Source: a virus
IMG/VR virus record: IMGVR_UViG_3300010885_003579
Span: 1 to 43,761 of that record
Reading direction: 5' to 3' (one strand)
Length of the DNA: 43,761 bases
The translations under genes and the position numbers were made by a program. The notes beneath the pieces were generated by a model that saw only the letters and a program-made list of their open reading frames with translations, was not told the origin of the DNA and did no database searches. Shown one piece after another: positions 14,566 through 21,545 of the stretch. Numbering within the stretch: position 1 is the first letter of the stretch; every line of letters begins with the position of its first letter.

Positions 14566-14716
14566 GTTTTGGCGTCTATGGGCTAAGGCTCTAGGTGAGA
14601 AAGCTGGTAAGTCTGACAAAGAGGCGGATCGGGTTGCTCTGATCCGCACTCTTATTGTGTTGTGTTATATCATCACAAACATATTCATCGTGGCGGGGGT
14701 TATTCGACATTGGTAA
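14558..14716 (+). CDS. small single-span membrane protein of a conserved phage family
   Basis: A 52-residue protein from a TTG start at 14558, MAKFWRLWAKALGEKAG, then KEADRVALIRT and a hydrophobic span of about 20 residues ending VAGVIRHW. I recall closely similar small proteins (FWRLW...LGEKA...KEADIVAGIRT) in T4-like phages. It overlaps both neighbours. A role in the inner membrane is inferred. Confidence 0.68.
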   Translation: MAKFWRLWAKALGEKAGKSDKEADRVALIRTLIVLCYIITNIFIVAGVIRHW

Positions 14717-14949
14717 TAAGCAAGAGAGCAGAGTGGTGGTTTGAATGGGGCTCGACAGCGATCCTCATTGTTGGTGTAGCTTTGACTGCATGGAACATCT
14801 ATCCACTAAACGTATGGTTCTCACTCGCTGGTAACTTTGGCTGGTTTGTGGTTGGTTGGCTTTGGCGCAAGTGGTCGCTCTTGACAATTCAGATCATAGT
14901 GAGTATAATTTACTTTGCTGGTTTAGCTCAGCATTATGGAGTCATCTAA
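14710..14949 (+). CDS. small polytopic membrane protein
   Basis: A protein of about 79 residues from a TTG at 14710 overlapping the previous stop. It has three hydrophobic segments (around residues 15-30, 36-52 and 55-75) with KR and RKW charged turns. The block NVWFSLAGNFGWFVVGWLWR is recurrent in T4-like phage small membrane proteins. A longer frame from a GTG at 14662 is possible but overlaps more. Its 3' end contains a promoter for the next gene. Confidence 0.65.
   Translation: MVISKRAEWWFEWGSTAILIVGVALTAWNIYPLNVWFSLAGNFGWFVVGWLWRKWSLLTIQIIVSIIYFAGLAQHYGVI
14881..14909 (+). promoter_or_regulatory. consensus sigma-70 promoter inside a coding region
   Basis: TTGACA (14881-14886), a 17-bp spacer and TATAAT (14904-14909), a perfect match within the 3' end of the membrane-protein gene, 40 bp before the ATG at 14949. 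Confidence 0.78.
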
Positions 14950-15158
14950 TGGCTAAGGTGAAAGTGACGTATATCGATCCGCCTTCTGGTTGGAAGTATG
15001 GTTTTCCTATGGCAATTCCTAATCCAGCTCCAGAGAATATGTTGGAGTGGCTTGTGTCGAAAGGTTATCCTCAGTGGGAAATCGACAAGATGAAAAACAG
15101 TTTCTATTGCAATCACTGGCAGCAAGAGATTGACGAGGAAGATTGTGAGTTACATTAA
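14949..15158 (+). CDS. small hypothetical protein
   Basis: A 69-residue protein starting MAKVKVTYIDPPSGWKYGFP, from the ATG at 14949 overlapping the previous stop (TAATG). It is likely the first gene served by the internal promoter at 14881. It has two Cys, a Trp-rich C-terminal part (CNHWQQEID) and no recognised family. Confidence 0.65.
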   Translation: MAKVKVTYIDPPSGWKYGFPMAIPNPAPENMLEWLVSKGYPQWEIDKMKNSFYCNHWQQEIDEEDCELH

Positions 15159-15642
15159 GAAGAAGAATTACTTTTTTGTAACCCCCGATGGTATCAAAGA
15201 TGCCAAATATTTTGCAGACCTATATCAAGCTAAAAGCGTTCTGGATTATGGTTGTGGTGAAACTCGTCTGGATATACATGCATTAACACGATACGACCCA
15301 TTCTTCAATGGTTGTAATAAATTTCCAACTCAGAAGTCTGATCTAGTTTTTTGCCACAATGTATTGAATAACATAAACTCTACAGAACTTCAACCTATCA
15401 TAGGTCATATCTTCAGCTTAACAAAACGTGCAGCCGTAATCAATATTCAGTTCCCAGGCGTATATAAGATACGCAATTCAGAATATCGTCAATATATGAT
15501 TCAAGCAGGGTTTACTGTAAAACACAATACAAAAATCGAGCTTAAAGAGTTTGAAAAAACTGTCGGAATTCCAGTGTCAGATACTAACCCAGAATGGGAT
15601 CTAAAGAATATGGTATATCATTTCCTCTTGGAGAAAAACTAG
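15145..15642 (+). CDS. class I SAM-dependent methyltransferase-like protein
   Basis: A 165-residue protein with the methyltransferase motif I, VLDYGCGETRLD, near residue 37, followed by LVFCHNVLNNI near 71 (motif IV region) and AAVINIQFPG. The GTG at 15145 has GAGGAAG upstream and is preferred over the TTG at 15130. It is short for a DNA methyltransferase and lacks a visible DPPY-type motif, so a small-molecule, RNA or protein substrate is possible. It overlaps the previous gene by 14 bp. Confidence 0.65.
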   Translation: MSYIKKKNYFFVTPDGIKDAKYFADLYQAKSVLDYGCGETRLDIHALTRYDPFFNGCNKFPTQKSDLVFCHNVLNNINSTELQPIIGHIFSLTKRAAVINIQFPGVYKIRNSEYRQYMIQAGFTVKHNTKIELKEFEKTVGIPVSDTNPEWDLKNMVYHFLLEKN

Positions 15643-15643
15643 T

Positions 15644-16186
15644 ATGAATAGATTCATTCTCGATGAAGATCCGTATGTGGCTGCGATGTATCATTGTGAC
15701 AAGCATGTTGTCAAGATGATCCTCGAAGAAGCACAGATGCTTTCTACTGCGCATCGTGTTCTCGACGGTATGGAAGTTGTCGGTCAGTCGAAGTCTGGTC
15801 GCAAAGCTAAACGCTGGAAGCTAGAAGATACTCGCGACGATAAGGTATACCAAGCGACACATATCAATCATCCATGCACTCAATGGTCGATGTTGACTTC
15901 AGAAAACTATGTTTGGTCTGTGAAGTTGCTGCGTTGTTTGCTCGACGAATATACACATCGCTACGGTAAGAAGCACAAGACTGAAGAGCTGTTTCCTATT
16001 CTTCGTATTCCCCCAAAGAATATCGCACTCGGTAATCTAACTCCGTTTCCGCAAGCTATGCCTGACGACTGTAAGAATAGCGATCCAGTAGAGGCTTATA
16101 GGAAATACTATATAGATCACAAGGTGCGGTTTGCGAAATGGACAAGCCGACCAACTCCAGAGTGGTTTGTATGTTCATCAAGCTAA
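15644..16186 (+). CDS. conserved phage protein of unknown function
   Basis: A 180-residue protein opening MNRFILDEDPYVAAMYHCDK and HVVKMILEEAQMLSTAHR. This N-terminal pattern recurs in T4-like phages of marine and soil bacteria. Other conserved-looking parts are HINHPCTQWSM and NIALGNLTPFPQAMPDD. His, Asp and Cys residues are clustered, suggesting a metal site, but I do not know a function. It ends over the next gene. Confidence 0.72.
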   Translation: MNRFILDEDPYVAAMYHCDKHVVKMILEEAQMLSTAHRVLDGMEVVGQSKSGRKAKRWKLEDTRDDKVYQATHINHPCTQWSMLTSENYVWSVKLLRCLLDEYTHRYGKKHKTEELFPILRIPPKNIALGNLTPFPQAMPDDCKNSDPVEAYRKYYIDHKVRFAKWTSRPTPEWFVCSSS

Positions 16187-16407
16187 AGAATACATCAGGC
16201 GAACACGCTGACGAGTTTATCTGGATCAATGTCGATCATATCACCGCAGTTTACGAACACGCAAAAGTAAGAGACGGTGGTCTAACTACATTCGTTCATG
16301 GTAGAGTTGGTGCTCCCATTACATGGGAAGTTGAAGAATCTGCTGCAGAAGTTATGAAACTAATTGAGGAATCAAATGCAAAGCGTCAAGGTTGTAGCTG
16401 TAAGTAA
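16171..16407 (+). CDS. small hypothetical protein
   Basis: A protein of about 78 residues from the ATG at 16171 (MFIKLKNTSGEHADEFIWIN), with a possible alternative start at 16138. The strand-rich sequence (DHITAVYEH, TTFVHGR, PITWEVEE) and a C-terminal helix resemble small flagellar-FlbD-like or YlzI-like folds, only as a guess. The C-terminus ends CSCK. It overlaps both neighbours. Confidence 0.6.
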   Translation: MFIKLKNTSGEHADEFIWINVDHITAVYEHAKVRDGGLTTFVHGRVGAPITWEVEESAAEVMKLIEESNAKRQGCSCK

Positions 16408-17056
16408 ACCAACAATTAGCGATCCTATCACAGGATATATCGTTGGTGTCGATGAGTTCATTGCTTATGTTGCTCGTGTAAGTAATCCCAGCAATCAGAT
16501 GAATACTCAGACAGCGCCCAAGCTGTTGAAGTATCTTGCCAAGCATAAGCACTGGTCTCCGTTCGAAATGGTTTCTATCTGCATGGAAATCGAGACAACC
16601 CGCGACATTGCTCGTCAGATTTTGCGCCATCGCTCGTTCTCTTTCCAGGAGTTCTCACAGCGCTATGCTGATCCCACGAAAGATCTTGGCTTTGTTACAC
16701 GCGAAGCTCGTTTGCAGGACATGAAGAATCGTCAGAACAGTATTGAGACTGATGATGAGAAACTAGCCAGAGATTGGAATCAGATTCAAAGTAATATGCA
16801 AGATATGGCTAAAGGCGCATATAAGTGGGCAATTGAAAACGGTGTGGCTAAAGAACAGGCTCGCGCGGTATTACCAGAGGGTCTTATTCAGTCCCGTATG
16901 TATATGAACGGAACGCTGCGTAGCTGGATCCACTATTGCGAGCTACGTATGGGCGTCGAGACACAGAAAGAACATCGTGAGATTGCCGCCATGGCGTGGG
17001 ATGAAATCACGAAGGTTTTCCCGTCTTTGACCGATGTTCTCTCAGATACTAAATAA
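16376..17056 (+). CDS. thyX: flavin-dependent thymidylate synthase
   Basis: This 226-residue protein makes dTMP from dUMP using methylene-tetrahydrofolate, FAD and NADPH. The ThyX signature is present as RHRSFSFQEFSQRY near residues 84-97, with the upstream HWSPFEMVSI and the downstream ARAVLPEGLIQSRMY and LRSWIHYCELR blocks. Length is typical of ThyX (about 220-250). The ATG at 16376 has GAGGAA upstream and overlaps the previous gene by 32 bp. It pairs functionally with gene 1 kinase and the MazG-like protein to supply DNA precursors. Confidence 0.95.
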   Translation: MQSVKVVAVSKPTISDPITGYIVGVDEFIAYVARVSNPSNQMNTQTAPKLLKYLAKHKHWSPFEMVSICMEIETTRDIARQILRHRSFSFQEFSQRYADPTKDLGFVTREARLQDMKNRQNSIETDDEKLARDWNQIQSNMQDMAKGAYKWAIENGVAKEQARAVLPEGLIQSRMYMNGTLRSWIHYCELRMGVETQKEHREIAAMAWDEITKVFPSLTDVLSDTK

Positions 17057-17065
17057 AGGTGTAAG

Positions 17066-17299
17066 ATGCCAAAATACACTTTTGAGAACAAAGACACTGG
17101 CGAGATTTACGAGGATTTCATGACGATTTCCTCAATGGAAGAACTGCTCGAAAAAAATCCCCACATTCGACAAGTCCCAGCCGCACCACAAATCGTGAGC
17201 GGGGTTTCCGCTGGTCGCAACAAGCCAGACTCTGGTTTCCGCGACATCTTGAAGACAATCAAGAAGAAGCATCCCAAATCAACCGTCAACACATTCTAA
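17066..17299 (+). CDS. small conserved T4-like phage protein
   Basis: A 77-residue protein starting MPKYTFENKDTGEIYEDFM, then EELLEKNPHIRQVPAAP and SGFRDILKTIKKKHPKSTVN. This resembles the phage relatives of FmdB-like small proteins, but without the zinc cysteines. AAGGTG lies upstream of the start. It is common in this phage group; its function is not known. Confidence 0.72.
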   Translation: MPKYTFENKDTGEIYEDFMTISSMEELLEKNPHIRQVPAAPQIVSGVSAGRNKPDSGFRDILKTIKKKHPKSTVNTF

Positions 17300-17367
17300 G
17301 GAGGTAACACGACACAGACTCGTTCTCGTTCGTTATGATTCCCTATAACAATAACAGCGGAGCAGCC

Positions 17368-18138
17368 ATGCAGACTGCAATCATAGACGAAGCATTTCTT
17401 GAAGCCGAAGCATCGAAGTATTTGACGAGAAAAGAACGAAAACAAAAGAAGAGAGCGAAGGGAACAGGTTTCCGACAACCTGTGGTTCCTAGCTTGTGTC
17501 GTGTGTCCCCTAGAACAGCAGCTCAACGATTGGTTGTTGACGCATTCAATTCAGACAAGAATCTAATCCTTCATGGTTGCGCTGGAACTGGTAAGACGTT
17601 CCTCGCTCTGTGGCTTTCAATGAACGCTATACTTACTGGTGATTCACCTAAGCCAATCGTGATTCTACGCAGCGTTGTTCCTACTCGCGATATCGGGTTC
17701 CTTCCTGGCAATGCGAAAGACAAAGCTGCGGTCTATGAAGCACCTTATCAGGGAATCATCTCTGAGATCAGTGATAAGTCATATGACTGGATGAAGATGA
17801 ATGGTTACATCCAATTTGATGTCACATCATTCCTTCGTGGTATGACTTTCCGCGATAACATTATCATCATCGACGAGTGTCAGAATCTGTCGGATCATGA
17901 AATCCATACGGTCATGACTCGCGTTGGTGAAGGTTGTCGCGTTATCTTCTGTGGTGACTTTACTCAGAAGGACTATACTCGTGAAGGGTCTGGTATGAAC
18001 AATCTGCTCAGGATTGCAGGTGAGATGCGTTCTTTCGAAATCGTCAAGTTTCATAAGGAAGATGTCGTTCGTTCGGGCTTTGTGAAAGAATATATAATTA
18101 CACGCACAGAGCTTGAAGAACGAGGTATGATTAGTTGA
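17368..18138 (+). CDS. phoH: PhoH-like ATPase
   Basis: A 256-residue protein with Walker A LHGCAGTGKTFLA near residue 66 and Walker B NIIIIDECQNLS near 164, plus VILRSVVPTRDIGFLPG and VIFCGDFTQKD. These are the blocks of the PhoH family of P-loop ATPases, frequent in marine and other T4-like phages and possibly linked to RNA metabolism. The ATG at 17368 has GGAG upstream; an ATG at 17335 is less likely. The spacer holds an isolated strong ribosome site at 17297-17305. Confidence 0.9.
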   Translation: MQTAIIDEAFLEAEASKYLTRKERKQKKRAKGTGFRQPVVPSLCRVSPRTAAQRLVVDAFNSDKNLILHGCAGTGKTFLALWLSMNAILTGDSPKPIVILRSVVPTRDIGFLPGNAKDKAAVYEAPYQGIISEISDKSYDWMKMNGYIQFDVTSFLRGMTFRDNIIIIDECQNLSDHEIHTVMTRVGEGCRVIFCGDFTQKDYTREGSGMNNLLRIAGEMRSFEIVKFHKEDVVRSGFVKEYIITRTELEERGMIS

Positions 18139-18830
18139 AATTTGACCATTCGCCATATATTGATTTACCTAGAGCAAAACAAATCAATACACCAAACGGT
18201 AGACGTTATCAAACTCCAGATGGTAACGTCTACCCATCTATCACGACACTACTCGGCGATCAGCCTGAAAAGAAAAAGTCTCTCGCTGAGTGGCGCGCTC
18301 GTGTCGGTGAAGAAGAAGCTAACAAGATTAGCAGACAAGCAGCAAGCCGTGGAACTGATCTTCACAATCTAATGGAATCATACATTCTAGGAGATGAGAT
18401 TGACGCAAAGAAAATCATGCCCTCGACGCTCGCACGTTTTCGTATTGTTCAGAAATGTATTGATAAAAACCTACAACTTGTTTATGCGTCTGAAACACCG
18501 ATGTTCTCAGACATCCTCCGAATCGCAGGGACAGCAGACCTGATCTGCGAGTGGGACGGTAAAGTAACGGTGATCGACTTCAAGACTTCTCGTAAGAGAA
18601 AAACTCGTGAAATGATCACCGATTACTTCCTTCAGGTTACAGCATACTCTATCATGTTCGAAGAGCACACTGGCATCGAATGCCATGACTTTGCCATTCT
18701 CATCGTATCGGATGACGGCGAGTTCGATTGCTTCGAAGGCAAGCGCAACGATTATGTCCGCCAGCTGATTCGTGTAAGAGATCAGTATGAGTGGAGAAAA
18801 AGTCTTGACATTCAGCGTCAAACAGCTTAG
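18135..18830 (+). CDS. PD-(D/E)XK superfamily exonuclease
   Basis: A 231-residue protein from a TTG start overlapping the PhoH stop. The nuclease core is visible: RGTDLHNLMESYI (helix with the Glu), AGTADLICEWDGKVTVIDFK near residues 131-150 (the D...D-x-K catalytic strand), and YFLQVTAYSIMF (the QxxxY element). This fits the Cas4/RecB-like exonucleases of T4-like cyanophages. It probably processes DNA ends in replication or recombination. A composite promoter lies at its 3' end. Confidence 0.82.
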   Translation: MKFDHSPYIDLPRAKQINTPNGRRYQTPDGNVYPSITTLLGDQPEKKKSLAEWRARVGEEEANKISRQAASRGTDLHNLMESYILGDEIDAKKIMPSTLARFRIVQKCIDKNLQLVYASETPMFSDILRIAGTADLICEWDGKVTVIDFKTSRKRKTREMITDYFLQVTAYSIMFEEHTGIECHDFAILIVSDDGEFDCFEGKRNDYVRQLIRVRDQYEWRKSLDIQRQTA

Positions 18831-18838
18831 TATAAATA
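18805..18838 (+). promoter_or_regulatory. overlapping sigma-70-like and T4-type late promoter upstream of tmRNA
   Basis: TTGACA (18805-18810), a 17-bp spacer and TAGTAT (18828-18833, 4 of 6 bases) overlap TATAAATA (18831-18838), the T4 late promoter core. The tmRNA begins right after it. Confidence 0.7.
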
Positions 18839-18843
18839 ACATG

Positions 18844-19141
18844 CTAAGGTCGTTGAGGCGTATGGAATAGACGATTCGGACGCGGGGGCAGTTCCCGCCA
18901 CCTCCACCATAAGCAGAGGAACAGGACGCTGGCTCTTTGAAGTGGGATAACGGGTTGATCGCCGTGAATACATGGAGAGTCCTCTGTTTATGATGGGGGT
19001 GATTTAGGTTCGACGGGTTGTAGTAAAGACACGAAGAGACCAAAAGCAACGTTTAGATGCAAACGATAACGCACTCATCGAGACTCGCCTAGCGGCGTAA
19101 TCTCTTGGGTATGAGCTCCACCTAGAAACAGAACGGGCTCA
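18844..19141 (+). ncRNA. ssrA: circularly permuted two-piece tmRNA
   Basis: tmRNA rescues stalled ribosomes and tags the peptide for proteolysis. The upstream acceptor piece ends GGACGCGGG, then TTCCCGCCACCTCCACCA (CCA at 18907-18909). The downstream coding piece starts GGGGGTGATTTAGGTTCGAC (from 18995). GGGGGTG pairs with CACCTCC as the acceptor stem, including one G-U. The tag frame at 19059-19100 encodes ANDNALIETRLAA and a TAA stop. The 85-nt intervening segment folds by 18908-18920 with 18980-18992 (13 bp) into a helix that extends the acceptor stem, as expected for a processed permuted tmRNA. The T-loop reads GGCAGTT rather than TTCRANY. Outer ends are approximate. Confidence 0.9.
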
Positions 19142-19165
19142 CTTTCCTACATTGAGGTATTTACT

Positions 19166-19390
19166 ATGTCCGAAGAAAAGCAAATCCGTCTTTCCGTTCT
19201 TCAAATGGCACAGTCGATGTGCGATGCGGAATATCTCATCGCCGCTGAACGTGGTGGTGAACAGAAACCATTCCCAACTACAGCTGAAGTTATCAAGAAA
19301 GCCGACGAGCTTATGGCGTTTGTCGATGACATTCGCGACCCTACAGTTAAGAACGTGACACAACTCCTTAGCGAACACGCTGGAAAGTAA
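19166..19390 (+). CDS. small hypothetical protein
   Basis: A 74-residue helical acidic protein (MSEEKQIRLSVLQMAQSMCD), with TTGAGG before the ATG. It lies 25 bp after the approximate end of the tmRNA and may share its transcript. It has two helices, one near residues 5-30 and one near 40-70. No known family. Confidence 0.65.
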   Translation: MSEEKQIRLSVLQMAQSMCDAEYLIAAERGGEQKPFPTTAEVIKKADELMAFVDDIRDPTVKNVTQLLSEHAGK

Positions 19391-19395
19391 TTGTT

Positions 19396-19992
19396 ATGAA
19401 AGTCAATATCGGTTCTTATCACGACTACTTTGGTCCCTATCAAATCGCAGAAAAGGTTTTCTTCTGGATCAATCACAGAGAAGTTCTTTTGGGTTTGGAT
19501 GAAACCCTAGAGCATCGCTGGGATGTGAGAGCGTGTGAGAAGTTTGGTGATTGGATGAGCGATAGAGCTTGGTTCGTCAAGTTCTTAAACTGGATTGACT
19601 CCAAGAAGCAGCGCAAGATCCAAGTTCGCATCGATCCGTGGGATACTTGGTCGATGGATCATACCCTCGCACTTATCATTCATCCTATGCTTGTTCAGCT
19701 GAAAGCAGCTAATCATGGATACTTCAGCTCTGACCCTGATGATGCACCACAAATTGGTAAAGGCAAGGAAACAGATTATGGCGGTAATGATACTCTTGCT
19801 CTTGATCGTTATAACTGGATCATGGACGAAATGATCTGGACGTTTGACGAGCTGAAGAGCGACAGAGATCATGAACTCTTCTATAACGAAGAAACTGGTC
19901 AGTATAACTTCGAAGGTCAAAAAGAACACGACGAGCGTATGCAAAATGGTCTTCGTTTGTTCGGTAAGTATTTTCGCGCACTTTGGGATTGA
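19396..19992 (+). CDS. conserved phage protein of unknown function
   Basis: A 198-residue protein with many Trp, Asp and His residues. Blocks VNIGSYHDYFGPYQIAEKVF, VRIDPWDTWSMDHTLALIIH and LDRYNWIMDEMIWTFDEL recur in T4-like phage proteins. It ends with a helix rich in Glu and Arg. The starting codon follows the previous gene by 5 bp. The role is unknown. Confidence 0.75.
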   Translation: MKVNIGSYHDYFGPYQIAEKVFFWINHREVLLGLDETLEHRWDVRACEKFGDWMSDRAWFVKFLNWIDSKKQRKIQVRIDPWDTWSMDHTLALIIHPMLVQLKAANHGYFSSDPDDAPQIGKGKETDYGGNDTLALDRYNWIMDEMIWTFDELKSDRDHELFYNEETGQYNFEGQKEHDERMQNGLRLFGKYFRALWD

Positions 19993-19994
19993 GC

Positions 19995-20813
19995 ATGAGA
20001 TTCTATGAATTTTGTGGGAATGATAAACCCCTAAGCATTATCGCTGGTCCTTGCGCGTTTGAATCCAAAGAACACGCAATTATGATGGCTGAATCTCTCA
20101 AAGAGATTTGCGATAAACTAAAAGTCAACTTCATTTATAAGACCTCTTTCGATAAAGCAAATCGAAGTTCCGCAGATAGTAATAGGGGTGGCGGCTTCGA
20201 CGAGGCGTTTTACGGAATGGAGGCCGTCCGTGCTCGAGGAATCGAGGTTCTAACGGACGTTCACGAACCTTGGCATTGTGAACAAGTGCAGGCTGATATC
20301 ATTCAGATTCCTGCGTTCCTTTGCCGACAGACTGATCTTATTCGTGCTGCAGCAGAGAGCGGTAAGCCTGTCAACGTGAAGAAGGGTCAGTTCCTATCAC
20401 CGTGGGAAATGAGGAACGTAGCCGAGAAGCTGCGTAAGTTTGGCTGCGATAAGTATCTGTTTACTGAACGCGGAACGACATTTGGTTACAACAATCTTGT
20501 GGTTGACTTTCGTTCGCTCGAAGTGATGAAGCAATATACAGATCGCGTTGTTATGGATTGCACTCACGCAGTTCAGCTTCCTGGCGGTAATGGAACAAGC
20601 TCTGGTGGTCAGCGCCAGTATGTTTCTACTATGGCTCGCGCTGCTGTTGCGATTGGCGTCTCTGCTCTGTTCATCGAAACTCATCAAGATCCAGACAATG
20701 CACCATCTGATGGTCCAAACATGATTCGTCTTGACAACTTCGAGAATTTAGTATATGATTTACTCATACTTGATTATGACTCTAAGCAAAGGACGAAGCG
20801 AAAATATGGGTAA
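19995..20813 (+). CDS. kdsA: 3-deoxy-8-phosphooctulonate (KDO-8-P) synthase
   Basis: KdsA joins phosphoenolpyruvate and arabinose-5-phosphate to make KDO-8-P, the precursor of KDO in lipopolysaccharide core. The 272-residue protein (E. coli KdsA is 284) shows LSIIAGPCAFES near residues 13-24, YKTSFDKANRSS, VLTDVHEPWHCEQ, IQIPAFLCRQTDLIRAA, NVKKGQFLSPWEM, ERGTTFGYNNLVVD, THAVQLPGGNG and ETHQDPDNAPSDGPNM. Cys20 in GPC is the residue that separates metal-dependent from metal-independent enzymes, so this one is probably metal-dependent. Start 19995 lies 2 bp after the previous gene. Such a gene is unusual in a phage. Confidence 0.92.
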   Translation: MRFYEFCGNDKPLSIIAGPCAFESKEHAIMMAESLKEICDKLKVNFIYKTSFDKANRSSADSNRGGGFDEAFYGMEAVRARGIEVLTDVHEPWHCEQVQADIIQIPAFLCRQTDLIRAAAESGKPVNVKKGQFLSPWEMRNVAEKLRKFGCDKYLFTERGTTFGYNNLVVDFRSLEVMKQYTDRVVMDCTHAVQLPGGNGTSSGGQRQYVSTMARAAVAIGVSALFIETHQDPDNAPSDGPNMIRLDNFENLVYDLLILDYDSKQRTKRKYG

Positions 20814-21309
20814 CATTACTGGCAAGGTTTGGGGTGATACGAGCGTTCTCATTCAGAATTCTAATGTCGAACTTCACAAGATCAACGTAAAGGCGGGATT
20901 ACGCTGTTCGGAGCATAAGCATGAACACAAATGGAACGGATTCTATGTCATCTCAGGAGTGTTGGAAATCCATGTCGCAAAGAATAACTATGATCTCACC
21001 GATGTCACCACTCTTCGAGCAGGTGATTTTACTTCTGTCCGTCCTGGCGAGTTCCATTGGTTCAACTGCATTGAAGACTGTGTTGCACTAGAAGTCTATT
21101 ATCCAGAAGCACTCAGCGAAGATATCGTTCGCCGCAGCGTCGGTGGTAAGAACAATCCGTTCGTTGTGCCAGAACCACAGAAAACTCCTTGCGTCAACAT
21201 CTGTCAGCTCGATGAGTCTGGTGAAAAGTGCATCGGTTGTGACCGCACTCTTGCTGAGATCGCAGATGCTGGTCGTCGTGATGTTCCCTATGAAGGATAT
21301 GACAAATGA
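20806..21309 (+). CDS. cupin fused to a DUF1289 zinc-like domain
   Basis: A 167-residue protein. The first ~105 residues form a cupin barrel: motif 1 GLRCSEHKHEHKWNGFYVISG-like (split across about residues 26-46, His-x-His) and motif 2 PGEFHWFNC. The last ~40 residues carry C-V-N-I-C and C-I-G-C pairs followed by RTLAEIADAGR, which is DUF1289, a small domain usually found alone. The ATG at 20806 overlaps kdsA by 8 bp, so it is co-translated. A sugar-phosphate isomerase or a redox/metal role are possible. Confidence 0.78.
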   Translation: MGNITGKVWGDTSVLIQNSNVELHKINVKAGLRCSEHKHEHKWNGFYVISGVLEIHVAKNNYDLTDVTTLRAGDFTSVRPGEFHWFNCIEDCVALEVYYPEALSEDIVRRSVGGKNNPFVVPEPQKTPCVNICQLDESGEKCIGCDRTLAEIADAGRRDVPYEGYDK

Positions 21310-21545
21310 GTGATGCAGCCGTAGCAAGCATTATGAGTTCCAACACATTTATCTCGATGGTGGAACTCCGTATCAGCGACAAAGGTATGAGCTATCTCGA
21401 AGCGATTACCGATGTCTGTGAAAAGACTGGGCTTGAGTTTGAAAACGTATCCAAGCTCATGACTCCTACTATGCGTAAGCTGCTTCAGTCGGAAGCTGCT
21501 TCACTCAATCTCATCAAGCGCACTGGATCAAGGTTGCCAATCTAA
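21306..21545 (+). CDS. 33: gp33-like late transcription coactivator
   Basis: A 79-residue protein with the pattern SYLEAITDVCEKTGLEFENV, then MTPTMRKLLQSEAASLNLI and RLPI at the C-terminus. This resembles the phage late-transcription coactivator family represented by T4 gp33, which links RNA polymerase to the sliding clamp together with gp55. The presence of TATAAATA late motifs in the window supports such a system. It overlaps its neighbours by 4 and 1 bases. Confidence 0.6.
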   Translation: MSDAAVASIMSSNTFISMVELRISDKGMSYLEAITDVCEKTGLEFENVSKLMTPTMRKLLQSEAASLNLIKRTGSRLPI

